Shown here: piece by piece, positions 46,386-57,979 of the stretch
Layout: each line of letters begins with the position of its first letter
Position numbering within the stretch: the first letter of the stretch is position 1
From: Aporrectodea caliginosa
Taxonomy: Eukaryota > Annelida > Clitellata > Crassiclitellata > Lumbricidae
Length of the DNA stretch: 64,000 nucleotides
Reading direction: 5' to 3'
NCBI GenBank assembly: GCA_020284085.1
Contig: JACEVL010000947.1
Span: forward strand, 373,653-437,652
The notes under the pieces: model-generated
What the model was told of the DNA's origin: nothing
The model's database searches: none
Seen by the model: the letters and a program-made list of their open reading frames with translations, nothing else
Translations under genes and position numbers: made by a program

Positions 46386-49106
46386 CGATGATGACGATGA
46401 CGACGAAGATGATGACGATTGACTGCCTGTTTCAAAAGAAATTAAGACTACGTGTTAATCTGGCAATGTCAGTTGCATGTGAATGCATCTACCTCTTTGC
46501 GGTGGTTTCGCTGCTCTGACTCAGAAGTGGCTAGCCGCAGATTCCTTCATTTCACTAATTATAATCGGAGCGAAGGTTGTATTCGCTTGATTTTTGACAG
46601 AATATTTTACTTCTCAAAATAATTCCTAATTCAGTTTTAATTCAGTTCTGTGTCCTTGAATTTTACTTCTAATTCTAATTTTACTTTGCAAATAATTTTA
46701 CTTATCATTCCTATTTTAGTTCTCAATTAATTTTACTTCTTATTTTAGTTTTCCAAATAATTATTAATTTCAGTGCAGTAAAAAGCATTTTAACGTTACT
46801 ACATGCACGTATAAGATATCTTTGTTCAATTTCAAGAACACTCTCATTTCCAGAGATTTTTCATGCGATTTCTTCGTCCATCAGTCAAAATTCCACATTA
46901 AAAAAAATTCTTTCCACAATAGCCTGTGAGGCTGGAGCCGACAAAAGATCCTCTGCATTGTCTGCAATGGTGCAATTTTGCTGTACGAAGTTTGCCTTTC
47001 CTTCCAGGAAGCAAGAGGATTCCTAGTATCATTCTCCCTTAGGCTATGTCTGCCAAATAACGATCCATCTGAGTTGTTGGACAAAGTCTTGGTTGCTGCT
47101 GCTGGACAATGTTGATGTTGTTTGTGACTTTAGTTTCATGTTGATAAATTTAAATTTCTGCAGTGCAGGTGAAACTGTGCTTTGACATTTACTAGACAGT
47201 AATCTCCTATTTTCGGGACCTTCAGCGACGCTGGTATATCTGCTGCATTGTTAGACTTACGTTTCACCCTTTGCTTCATCTCAACTTAAGGGCCACAAGA
47301 AGTAAAATGATTTTACTTCTGAAAATAATTCCTAATTTCATTCATAATTTTAGTTCTGCAAATAATTCATAATTTAATTCCTAATTTCGTTTTTGAAGCC
47401 AAAATAATTCCTACTTTTACTTCTAATTTTCGTTAACGAAATCCTTTATTTTTACTTCTAATTTTAGTTTTCGTTAACGAAAATATCACTGGATTTTTGA
47501 CAGAAGTTGGACAGCCAAACGCTCGTTGTCAATCGCATTGCAAGAAACTGAAGACAAGCTAATGCAAACTGAACTTGTCCTTAGTTCCTTAATCTTTATT
47601 CTTAGCAATTTTACTTGCATTCTAGTTTAGGCCCAATGAATCTGAAATCTTGCATGGACCACAGCGCATTTCTCAAATGTTGCTTCCTCTCGCTAGACAA
47701 GTGCGTGCACGGTGAACAGAAGTCAGAGAGAACACTGGTTAGGTCATCTACCTGGCCAGTCCTTTCGCCGAATGCGCCAGTGCCATTAATGCACATTTCA
47801 TCAGTGCAAGAGACCCGTTCATTTTCGTCGAGGCTGGAGCGCCTTTAAGTAGATATCTTTAACAGGGCGCTACATAAATGCTTTCACGAATGAGTGACGC
47901 TGATAATGATTACGACGACAATTTCATAATGATGCGATTCGTTTAGAACTTCGTAGATGTTACATAGAAGACCGCTTTACGTTATTTTAAACGTGTATAA
48001 GAACTGGTAACTGCAGTTTTCAGGGTAGGGTAATCATTAAAAAGCATGACCCAGAGTGTTGAAATGTAGAGCCACCGACTGAAGCGCAAGTACGACGGCA
48101 TGAATCCAATACAATAATCGGACAACATCCTCCCAGGCAATGGAATTGTGATTTTCACGTAGGCTACTGCTCTCTAGCATCTTAGCCTCGGACTAAGAGA
48201 TCATAGGCAACTTCAGTCTAGATTTTTTCCGTTGATGCGGCACAAAAGTGGTGAGTCAGCAAGTTATGGACAAAACCTAACCATCTCTACATGTAGATCA
48301 CACGCATCCATCTTTGATTTGATTTAGATTTGAGATTTTAATAAATTTGCATGCGATTTCCCTCTTTAGCCTCAAACAGCGTCATATAAAATGGGAAGGG
48401 GATAGTATAATGGATAGCACTCTTGCCTGAAGTTTTCACGGACCCGGTTCGATTCCCTTAAGGGCCCCGGGTTTAGCTTATGCCTTCATTCCCTAGGTGG
48501 CAGCAAAAGTACAATGAGCTTGCGCCTTGCATGGCTGCAACTTTGTTGATTTATGTCTTCTGTAATTTGTGTTCTTGTGAATTGTTTAATCGTCATAACA
48601 TATACATGTACAATTGTACAGCGCAGTGCGTTTGTCAGGCGCTTAATTAAAGAATAATTATTATTATTACTATTATTATTGTTTGTGCCACAGTTCTGAC
48701 GGTGACCGCTGATGACGTCATTGTGGAGATGTTTATCGACGGTGTCGAAATAACGGCTCTTCCGAACGCCAACCTATGGAACGTTCCAGACGCCGTCGCT
48801 ATTCCCCGCAACACCTGTTTCATCGCCGTCAGAGTTCAGAACAACAACCCTGGTGGTTACGGTGGGCTTCTGGCCTCAGACTCCTTTGGAACCATACTCA
48901 CAAATTCCACATGGAAAGTTTCTTCCACCTTTTCCAGCGAGTGGATGAAACCGGCATTCAACGATTCCAGCTGGAACCAAGCATCCGTCGTCCAGTGCAA
49001 CGATAATACACAGAACGTTATTTCCGGCATTAGTAAAGAAGCGTGCTGGATATGGTCAAACAATAGGGACAATACTTTTGTCTACTTTAGACTTAATATT
49101 CCCTAA
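44080..49106 (+). CDS. Secreted PAN/apple plus galactose-binding-like protein (3 exons)
   Basis: Exons 44080-44469, 45722-45770 and 48694-49106 join in one frame (390 + 49 + 413 nt, 283 residues). Exon 1 has a true ATG (MTTIEINDLSMLLFIAVVHL, a signal-peptide-like start) and the PAN domain (CTGFNWKQCNNECEFYSYIP). Exon 2 is the same 49-nt linker as in the tandem genes (LNSSTGYKSCQETPVR). Exon 3 replaces the C-type lectin with a beta-jelly-roll: LTVTADDVIVEMFIDGVEI, NTCFIAVRVQNNNPGGYGG, NSTWKVSS and the end YFRLNIP. Such folds usually bind carbohydrate, so an extracellular recognition role is inferred. Donors GTATGT and GTATGT, acceptors TTTCAG and CCACAG. Exon 3 lies inside the right arm of the inverted duplication, while exons 1-2 lie outside it. 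Introns contain a SINE, a hAT-type MITE and a GAT array. Whether the join is really transcribed is unproven. Confidence 0.66.
44474..44570 (-). repeat. SINE/LINE 3' end next to exon 1 donor
   Basis: Reversed, GATGGCGCTATATAAATGC is followed by TTTAATACATACATACATAG, so a TACA-type retroposon tail abuts the donor of the PAN exon. The 5' limit is unclear. Confidence 0.6.
44571..45721. other. Intron 1 of the PAN/galactose-binding-like gene
   Basis: A/T-rich. No further exon or element recognised. Confidence 0.5.
46217..46412. repeat. (GAT)n microsatellite
   Basis: About 65 GAT units with interruptions at 46242-46250 and 46310-46317. In intron 2 of the PAN/galactose-binding-like gene. Poly-Asp and poly-Met frames here are artefacts. 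Confidence 0.97.
46597..47491 (+). mobile_element. hAT-type MITE with TTTTACTTCTAATT repeats, about 895 bp
   Basis: Flanked by GATTTTTG (46589-46596 and 47492-47499; the match extends to GATTTTTGACAGAA). The right end reversed is CAGTGATATTTTCG; the left end is (A)CAGAATATTTTAC. Dense AATTTTACTTCT-type subterminal repeats sit at both ends. No transposase found; short interior frames are not supported. Intronic. Confidence 0.82.
47625..47890 (+). repeat. SINE-like element with L2-type 3' end
   Basis: Ends GGAGCGCCTTTAAGTAGATA then TTTAACAGGGCGCTACATAA, the 3' pattern shared by the window's L2-tailed SINEs. The head is not clearly tRNA-like. Confidence 0.5.
48393..48683 (+). repeat. tRNA-derived SINE abutting 3' splice site
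   Basis: GGGAAGGGGATAGTATAATG (A box), CGGTTCGATTCCC (B box), 3' end CAGCGCAGTGCGTTTGTCAG, tail ATT-rich to 48680. It ends only about ten bases before the CAG at 48691-48693 that starts the galactose-binding-like exon. Counterpart at 24175-24460. Confidence 0.87.
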
Positions 49107-49358
49107 ATGCTTTATGCTTTCACATCTATCCACGTGCATGTACCCATGTTTTCTCCGTCCCTTGAAATTAATAGGATTTACTTATCGATTCTTATTTATA
49201 CATCTTCAAAATTTAATGTCCTCTGGCCATTACTACAGCTCGGCTTAAAAATTATTGCACTATATTCAATAAGTTAAGAACTACGGTAGTCCGAGTGCTG
49301 TGGTATTAGAAAACTGTGGAGAAATGACTAGTAACGTTTTTCTGTTCAATATGAGGCA

Positions 49359-51205
<1,847 letters not shown>

Positions 51206-52132
51206 TATATATATATATATATATACAATGTACATATAGAGTGCTCAACAGAAATTACAACGACCAACACCACCGCCATTATCATCATCTTTAGCTATGA
51301 TACGGTACATGACTGATACCCCAAAATGGAGTCTTGGTCTGAATAATTTTGAATAAGCTAACCTAATCTAATCTGATGACTTCTATTGCGCCGTTATAAT
51401 AACGAATCTGTTTCTTTCAACACATTTTAAAAGGATGAGTATCTTATTCGCCTTGGGCTTCTTGTAGCACTCCTCTGTTAGGCGTATATGCAATTGCTTG
51501 AATTAGTTTTTTAAAATAATTTCAGTAATGATGAAATACCTAAACTGTATACTACGATGATGATCAGAGTCTGTAGGTTCCATTTATAGATTCTGTTTTG
51601 ATTTAAGAACTGTTCCCATTAGCGTAAGAAGATGAATAAGAACAAGTACAATGCTCTGTTACTAGACATTGTACTGAATACGTTGCCCACTAAGACCATC
51701 ACCTCTATAACTCATTTATAGTAGGCTACTTGATAATGTTCGTAATTTTTCACACTAACTAAGCAGTCTTTTCCAATACAATGACCTGTGAAATCTGGAC
51801 ATAATTTATTACTAAATGTCAGTAACCATCTGTACTAATCAGTCTGACTGATTATAATTTATTTTAAAATACCTTACATAAATATTTATTTAATCAATAC
51901 TTAACCTAACTGTTAGAGGTTGTGCTCTTTGGAAATTGATCACCTGCATCCGATACATTGACTTTGAACTCATATATTCAGAACTGGTCTAACTTTTTAA
52001 CAACTGTTGAATTGTTGCTTGTCATTCTTTGTGATATGATCGATGGCGTTAACTCGTTGTTATTTTCAAAAGAAATTATGTATTTCGTGCAATTCCCGTA
52101 TTTAAAGCTATCTCAAAAGTTCATTTTCTTAG

Positions 52133-52555
52133 GGGTCGTCCATTAATAATGTCAACAAAATAGGGAGAGGGGTTTGGAAAAGTTTGACAGTTGTTGACAA
52201 GGGGAAGGGGGTTTGGTACAATTTGACGTCAACAAATTTTTTACCAATGAATCAACACAGACCCTTCAAAATGGGAGCTTAAACATTAAGTAATGCTAAA
52301 ATGTATAAAGTAATACAACTAAAAAGCTGGTAGTAAACTAAACTTATATATTTTGAAATTCGAGACTGCATTTTTTAGTGTAAAAAATCTAAAGAATGAT
52401 TCTACATGTATTGAGCCATTGTGTTTCTTTTTTGTAGGGGGTTCTGGGATTGTTGACATAATTTTTTTAGGTGGTCCGTCAATGTTTGACAGTTGTTGAC
52501 AAAGGGAGGGGTCAAAAACTGCCTAAAATTTGTTGACATAATTAATGGACGACCC
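52133..52555 (+). mobile_element. MITE with GGGTCGTCCATTAAT termini, 423 bp
   Basis: Perfect 15-bp inverted ends GGGTCGTCCATTAAT / ATTAATGGACGACCC. TTAG is found on both sides (52129-52132 and 52556-52559) and once in the empty left arm (reversed in GCTCTAAGAC near 22580). The interior carries repeated GTTTGACAGTTGTTGACAA. The duplication could be read as TTAG or TTA. No coding sequence. Confidence 0.92.
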
Positions 52556-52677
52556 TTAGAGCAAACGATACACTTTGAGATTGGAGCATCTGATATATAT
52601 ATTTCTGCTGGGAAAACTCTGTGGGCCCTGGTAGGCCCAGAAGCGCATTTCGTAGCAGGATCTATATTATAATTTGT

Positions 52678-52738
52678 GGGGCGCGGTGGTGTAGGGGTAT
52701 GTTCGGTGCCTTGCAGCCGGAGGGTTGCGGGTTCGGTT
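52678..52738 (+). repeat. SINE head, 3' part deleted
   Basis: GGGGCGCGGTGGTGTAGGGG (A box) and GGTTGCGGGTTCG (B box) then jump to TTTTAATGGATTGG, which lies about 650 bp away in the left arm. It is a deletion in the right arm relative to 21760-22465. Confidence 0.75.
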
Positions 52739-53019
52739 TTAATGGATTGGCGGACCTCTGCATTCTAAATTACGCAGCCTTCCCATGGTAGATTAGTGTG
52801 GGAATTTAATATCGGCTATATCTAGTCTAGTGGGGTGACTATCTGATAAAAGGTCATAGCCGAAGACAAAAAATCAAGGGACGCTGATGGATTGAAAGTT
52901 ACCCACGTAGGCCTATGGTCAAAATAAGGTAAGCTTAAGCCCAAGCTAAAATCCTTAGAACTTGAAAACTTTGACGAATGCTATGCAGGATGTGGGAAAG
53001 AATTAGTCATTGAGTCAAT

Positions 53020-53447
53020 CTTATGTTACAGGGAATGTGTATAATCAGGGAATATGTATATATACCATGAAATTGCAGGTACATGTATGTGTATAAAAAA
53101 CTATAAACAGGGTATGTGTATATGTCCTGAAAATTTAGGGTTAGGGTTTAGGGTTAGGTTAGGGTTAGACGGTTAGGGGTTAGGGTTGGGGTCAGGGTTA
53201 GGGGATAGAAAGGTTATGGTTAGGGTTATAATTATATACATGAATATACACATACTCTGATTATGCACATTACCTAGGGCATATGTATATATTCCCTAGG
53301 GTATATACATATTCCCTGATTATACACATTCCCTATGACAGATGTATGACTAGTTAAAATGTTGTGGACTAGGTTTGACGGACATGCTTGGAAGATCAGA
53401 TGTTGGTATCTATAGAGCTGTCAATTTGACCTCGATTGTTTCACGGG
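53020..53447 (+). mobile_element. Insert carrying interstitial TTAGGG repeats
   Basis: Absent from the left arm (GAGTCAATGG near 21490). A TTAGGG-rich tract at 53138-53232 is bracketed by inverted copies of AGGGAATGTGTATAATCAGG (53030-53063 and 53301-53335). The insert boundaries after 53335 are approximate. Confidence 0.75.
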
Positions 53448-53695
53448 AAGGAAAGCTGATCGTTGAGTTCGTCTCGACTCTTCTAGAATCTTGGTGGCAA
53501 GCTCTGCTAAAGTTCGGCTCTTAATCTGTATACGGAGACTTAGACCTTTTCCAGCTCCTGGGTAATCGTTGTTGTCTTGCGAATAAAACGAGACGTCTTT
53601 TAATATTTATGTATTTATTAAATCTATGCAGCGTATATATATATTTAAAACAGTCACAGCATAACATAACTTAGAATTGGTGATTCGCTTCGGCC

Positions 53696-53848
53696 CTCTC
53701 TGATCTTCTGGAAACCTGACTCGGATCTCCATCGGACTACTCTTTTGGACAACCCCTCTGACAAGACGCAGCGCACGTGAATAAGCTGGTGCCCTGCGCT
53801 TGGCTTTCGAGTGGCGCTTTAGAAGTTTGGGGATTACGATTACGATTC
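53696..53848 (+). repeat. SINE-like insert with GATTAC tail
   Basis: Contains CCCCTCTGACAAGACGCAGC and ends GATTACGATTACGATT. It is flanked by GATTCGCTTCGGCC and GATTCGGCC, and lacks a counterpart in the left arm. Same family as 12755-12845, 17030-17115 and 61800-61875. Confidence 0.7.
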
Positions 53849-53864
53849 GGCCAAAGACAATGCG

Positions 53865-54045
53865 TGGTCAACCCATTTCGCGTAGGGACCCAGGGCAAGT
53901 CCTTCACTCGCAATTGCTCATGTGCTTCGGCGTGAAACTCCGATTCAGTGTCCGCACTGTAGTCGGGAGCGCCTCTGAGTAGAAATCTTGAAGGGGCGCT
54001 ATAACAAGTGCTCATACATACATACATACATACATACATTTACGA
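53865..54045 (+). repeat. SINE 3' part with CATA tail
   Basis: Same family as 22255-22465 (GGGCAAGTCCTTCACTCGCA; end GAAGGGGCGCTATAACAAGT; CATA tail at 54014-54039). Right-arm-only. Confidence 0.8.
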
Positions 54046-54612
54046 AAATAATGCACTGTCTCGTCGGCTTTCATATAATTATTGCCCGCTTGACCGTCAT
54101 TTAACGAATTCCCTTTCTCTCTCTACATCTCCTCATAACCTCTCTCATTCCCCGCTCATTTATTTACCTCCACCTGTCAATCAACAATCTTTGCCATAAC
54201 CACTTTCTGATCTGTATACCCATTGTCCGTCCTTCACGTCTCCCTCTCGCTCTCTAGTTTTATAACAGGAGTGGTAGTCTAATAGGCTAATAGCTTACGT
54301 CCTTGCTCTTTACAGTCATTATTCAACATTAAGAAGTAGTTTAAAATTAAACAAATGTTCAACAACAAACAAAACAATTAAATATAGGCTAAATCTACAT
54401 TTAAATCTATATAACATAACATAACATATTTTTATTCAGCAACCAACTTAAAATACAGGTCGTAAGTACATGAAACTGTTTTCGAGATTAGTCGGTATGC
54501 CCAGGAGACCCAAAAGGGGCCGAAGGTCCCGCAAGCCAGGGCCACCTGAGAAAAATTAGTTAACAGAAAGCATTACGGCCGACTATGATAATTCACAAAC
54601 TAGGCAATATAT

Positions 54613-57600
54613 TGTTACGGGTTCCTCCTAGCTACAACAAAGCTGAAGACTCGAATCTAGTTTTCAAGGTATAATTCTCGACAAAAACAATAAATCAACA
54701 CGATACATTACCCAACCGTTGAACGACGGTGGAAGAAAGGTTCGTTTTCAATACGAAGAACGACCAACTAACAAGAAGTCTGTAACTCAGCAACGGGCTG
54801 ACGAACATCAGAAACGGAAGCACCGTAAGAAGACTTGAAAATGGCACAAGTCACGAACTAACTTGACTACCATGCAACCCAGAGAAATCTCAGACAACCC
54901 GACTAGCGCGAAGGCTGAGTATCGGAGATTCTCTAACCGCCCCTTTTCGTACCTCCTTATATAGCCTACTCCCCTCGGCTAAGAAACTACTCAAGGGTAA
55001 CGAATGCCCATCCCAGGACCGGTTAGGACTCAGACATGAGACCCTAACATACCCCCGGACCACAAACAAGGCAGAAACCAGAAGGGTTTCTGACTTAACT
55101 AACATGCAAACCATGCACATTAAAAGAAATATCACAATCAAAATATAAACGAAATACACAATAAATTCACTATATACAACAAAACATTTACTCTATACAG
55201 CTTACGACGTTCACTCACGTCGCCCCTAAGCATGACTACTCATTTATAACCAAAGATGGACGACTCAACAAGTCTGGAAGCTAATCTATCCGAGAAATAT
55301 CCGAGCCATGTAATCGGATAATACTTAAACATCAAAACTTAAACGTAGCGACAATTTATAAAGTCATCTCGACAAAGAAAACAATAAAACATTTCATATT
55401 AAGTGTATGGCAAAGTTCCAAAACACTCTTCACCAAATTCTAAAGCTATCGGCCTATCAATCACCAAAACAAAACTACACACCAAGTCTGAGAAGAACTT
55501 CAGACGACTCAAAACACATCGTTGCAGTCCACAACCAAACTTCCGAAGACTGTACACCAACTGTACAGAAACAAGGTAAACCTCGACAGCACGAAGAACG
55601 ACGAGTAGGCCAACCAAAGCCCCCTCGACATCCGTTTCTACCAACGGAAGCAACGCCGTGCAACTCATGACCCAAGTGTCACGAGCTGACAACACCAAAA
55701 CGGTCACAACCATCCAAAGAAAGACGAAGGCGCTCAGTCCCTTGGATCCTCGTCTCGTCACTCGTCTGCGTCCCGAACACTCCCTGAAGACCAGACGTTC
55801 CATCCTCGCGAACACAGTCTGCAAATAAACTTGAGCACACAAATAAGTCTCAAGACAACCAATGCCAACAATCTCCATAGAAATTCCTGTCAAATCTAGA
55901 GACACATCATAAGTATCGTGAACCTCATTTATCAGACACTCATTCAAGACAACTTCATCGTCAACAAAATCTTGAACAACATCTGGTAAAAGTTCATCAC
56001 TTTCCAGAAAAATGTCATCACACTCATGTACAACATCTGTGAGACAAACGTTCAATTGCTCAACCACATTTTCCATCTTCAAAGAACTTTCAAAAATGTC
56101 GTCATGCATACATTCTTCTTGCAAGAACATATGACAACCAAACATGTCCATGCTCTCGTGCAACAACTGACCCATCTGCGTACAGGGCATAATCGTGACA
56201 ACTTGCGTGAATACATCATTCAAGCCATTAGTCATCTGACAACAAAGTTGCAACAACACAACCGTACGCACAACAATTACTCTTTCACCACAGTCGACAT
56301 TCATGTACATTACTGCTACATTCGAAGAAGACTCATTAGAAAATTTCGTATGTGAAATATTATCACACACAACAGTTGTCATCACCGAATCCATCGACAA
56401 CAGTGCTTTGCAATCATTCACCATCTGAGACGTATCACCCATACATATTTCCGAGACAACATTCATGTCTAATTCAGAAACATCCCCGACCAACAACTCT
56501 TCTTGCGCCTCAACCGCAAAATTCAATTCTTTCTGAAGACAGCTATCCAGCTTTAAATCCTCAGACGCACATTCAAACACACCCAACGCTACTTCCACTC
56601 CTTCATTGAAGCATTTGCCCGTGTGCACCTTCTCAACAGGAGACTCAGCATTCGTACACACTTCATTCGAGTCATTATCCATGCGAGACAAATCACCGAC
56701 ATTCACACACTTATCGTAGGACTCTTCAAACATTAAACACAAATCATTCTCGTGCCCATCCTCTTTCTGCGTGTCACAACTGAAATTAATTAATTCAGCG
56801 TGAAACACCGCATCCGAATCACTTTGTACACTCACATTCGAGTCATCAAACATGTACGAGAAACCACTTTCGTTTATCTCGTCCACACACTCCTTAGGCG
56901 TATCATGCACTTGACTAAGCTTATTCCTATTCGTCTCCGAAGGAAAACCCACATTTTGTGCGCTGTCATTCGTAGACTCTGTTCGAGTGTTTGAGCTTTT
57001 CTCACCGTAAGAATTTTGTTCCCAGTCAAACGAATCATGCTCAATGCCTAATTTAGCATTTGCAGTCCTTACTTTCCTCTGTTCCAACTCCTCTCTTTCT
57101 GCCTCTAAACGTTCCAATTCCACTCTTAATTCCTCATTGGACATTTTTAATATATCGTCCAGCGTCAACTTAGTCTTCATAGGCGTTCCCATTTCAAAAT
57201 TTCAGTCGACTAACTAAATTCAAATTTCAAAATTTTCTTGAGACACGCCCCTTAATTTCAAAATTTCTTCTTTGTCTCAAATTTTCTCTTAACGTCGCCT
57301 CGAAAATTTTCGAAGAAACCTTAATGTTGTCTACCAACAAATGAGAATTTCAAACGACGAGAAAAAAAATCCCGGCTAGAGCTCCCATATGTTACGGGTT
57401 CCTCCTAGCTACAACAAAGCTGAAGACTCGAATCTAGTTTTCAAGGTATAATTCTCGACAAAAACAATAAATCAACACGATACATTACCCAACCGTTGAA
57501 CGACGGTGGAAGAAAGGTTCGTTTTCAATACGAAGAACGACCAACTAACAAGAAGTCTGTAACTCAGCAACGGGCTGACGAACATCAGAAACGGAAGCAC

Positions 57601-57826
57601 CGTAAGAAGACTTGAAAATGGCACAAGTCACGAACTAACTTGACTACCATGCAACCCAGAGAAATCTCAGACAACCCGACTAGCGCGAAGGCTGAGTATC
57701 GGAGATTCTCTAACCGCCCCTTTTCGTACCTCCTTATATAGCCTACTCCCCTCGGCTAAGAAACTACTCAAGGGTAACGAATGCCCATCCCAGGACCGGT
57801 TAGGACTCAGACATGAGACCCTAACA
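54613..57826 (-). mobile_element. LTR retrotransposon without pol, 3.2 kb
   Basis: Two 437-bp LTRs (54613-55049 and 57390-57826) appear identical by eye, start TG and end CA, and are flanked by ATAT on both sides. Minus orientation: after the 5' LTR comes a candidate primer site ATGGGAGCTCTAGCCGGG, and before the 3' LTR a purine-rich GTCCGGGGGTA. One long frame lies between. No protease, reverse transcriptase or integrase is seen, so it is a non-autonomous element of recent insertion. Confidence 0.9.
55399..57192 (-). CDS. 597-residue protein of non-autonomous LTR element
   Basis: The only long frame of the LTR element, uninterrupted from an ATG at 57192, about 200 bp inside the 5' LTR, to 55399. 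Residues 10-45 are a charged Leu/Glu stretch (LSNEELRVELERLEAE-like) fitting a coiled coil, as in many Gag N-termini. Residues 50-400 are acidic, Ser/Asn/Cys-rich and low in recognisable structure. Residues about 475-590 contain hydrophobic runs (FLWMVVTVLVLSA, GALVGLLVVLRAVEVYLVSV, FFSDLVCSFVLVI) that could be membrane segments. No CCHC knuckle, protease DTG or RT motif was found. It may be a structural (Gag-like) protein, or one with an Env-like tail; function unknown. The intact frame with matching LTRs suggests recent activity using a partner's enzymes. Confidence 0.7.
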   Translation of the reverse strand: MGTPMKTKLTLDDILKMSNEELRVELERLEAEREELEQRKVRTANAKLGIEHDSFDWEQNSYGEKSSNTRTESTNDSAQNVGFPSETNRNKLSQVHDTPKECVDEINESGFSYMFDDSNVSVQSDSDAVFHAELINFSCDTQKEDGHENDLCLMFEESYDKCVNVGDLSRMDNDSNEVCTNAESPVEKVHTGKCFNEGVEVALGVFECASEDLKLDSCLQKELNFAVEAQEELLVGDVSELDMNVVSEICMGDTSQMVNDCKALLSMDSVMTTVVCDNISHTKFSNESSSNVAVMYMNVDCGERVIVVRTVVLLQLCCQMTNGLNDVFTQVVTIMPCTQMGQLLHESMDMFGCHMFLQEECMHDDIFESSLKMENVVEQLNVCLTDVVHECDDIFLESDELLPDVVQDFVDDEVVLNECLINEVHDTYDVSLDLTGISMEIVGIGCLETYLCAQVYLQTVFARMERLVFRECSGRRRVTRRGSKGLSAFVFLWMVVTVLVLSARDTWVMSCTALLPLVETDVEGALVGLLVVLRAVEVYLVSVQLVYSLRKFGCGLQRCVLSRLKFFSDLVCSFVLVIDRPIALEFGEECFGTLPYT

Positions 57827-57979
57827 ATATTCTTAACTATCTTAACTAAACAATTAGAAATTAAAGAAAATTAAAGAAAACTAAGAAAAATTAGAGATTA
57901 TGCACATATGATGACATAGCCTGCACAGAGCACACTCCCCTTACGGTGACCATGCAGGTCATCCCCTCTTATGAGTGTG

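Noticed and set aside
53138..53232. A true telomere or chromosome end
   Set aside because: The TTAGGG tract is short, imperfect, and bracketed by unique sequence that continues on both sides.
56026..56609. Plus-strand frames inside the LTR element
   Set aside because: They are antisense shadows of the 597-residue frame.
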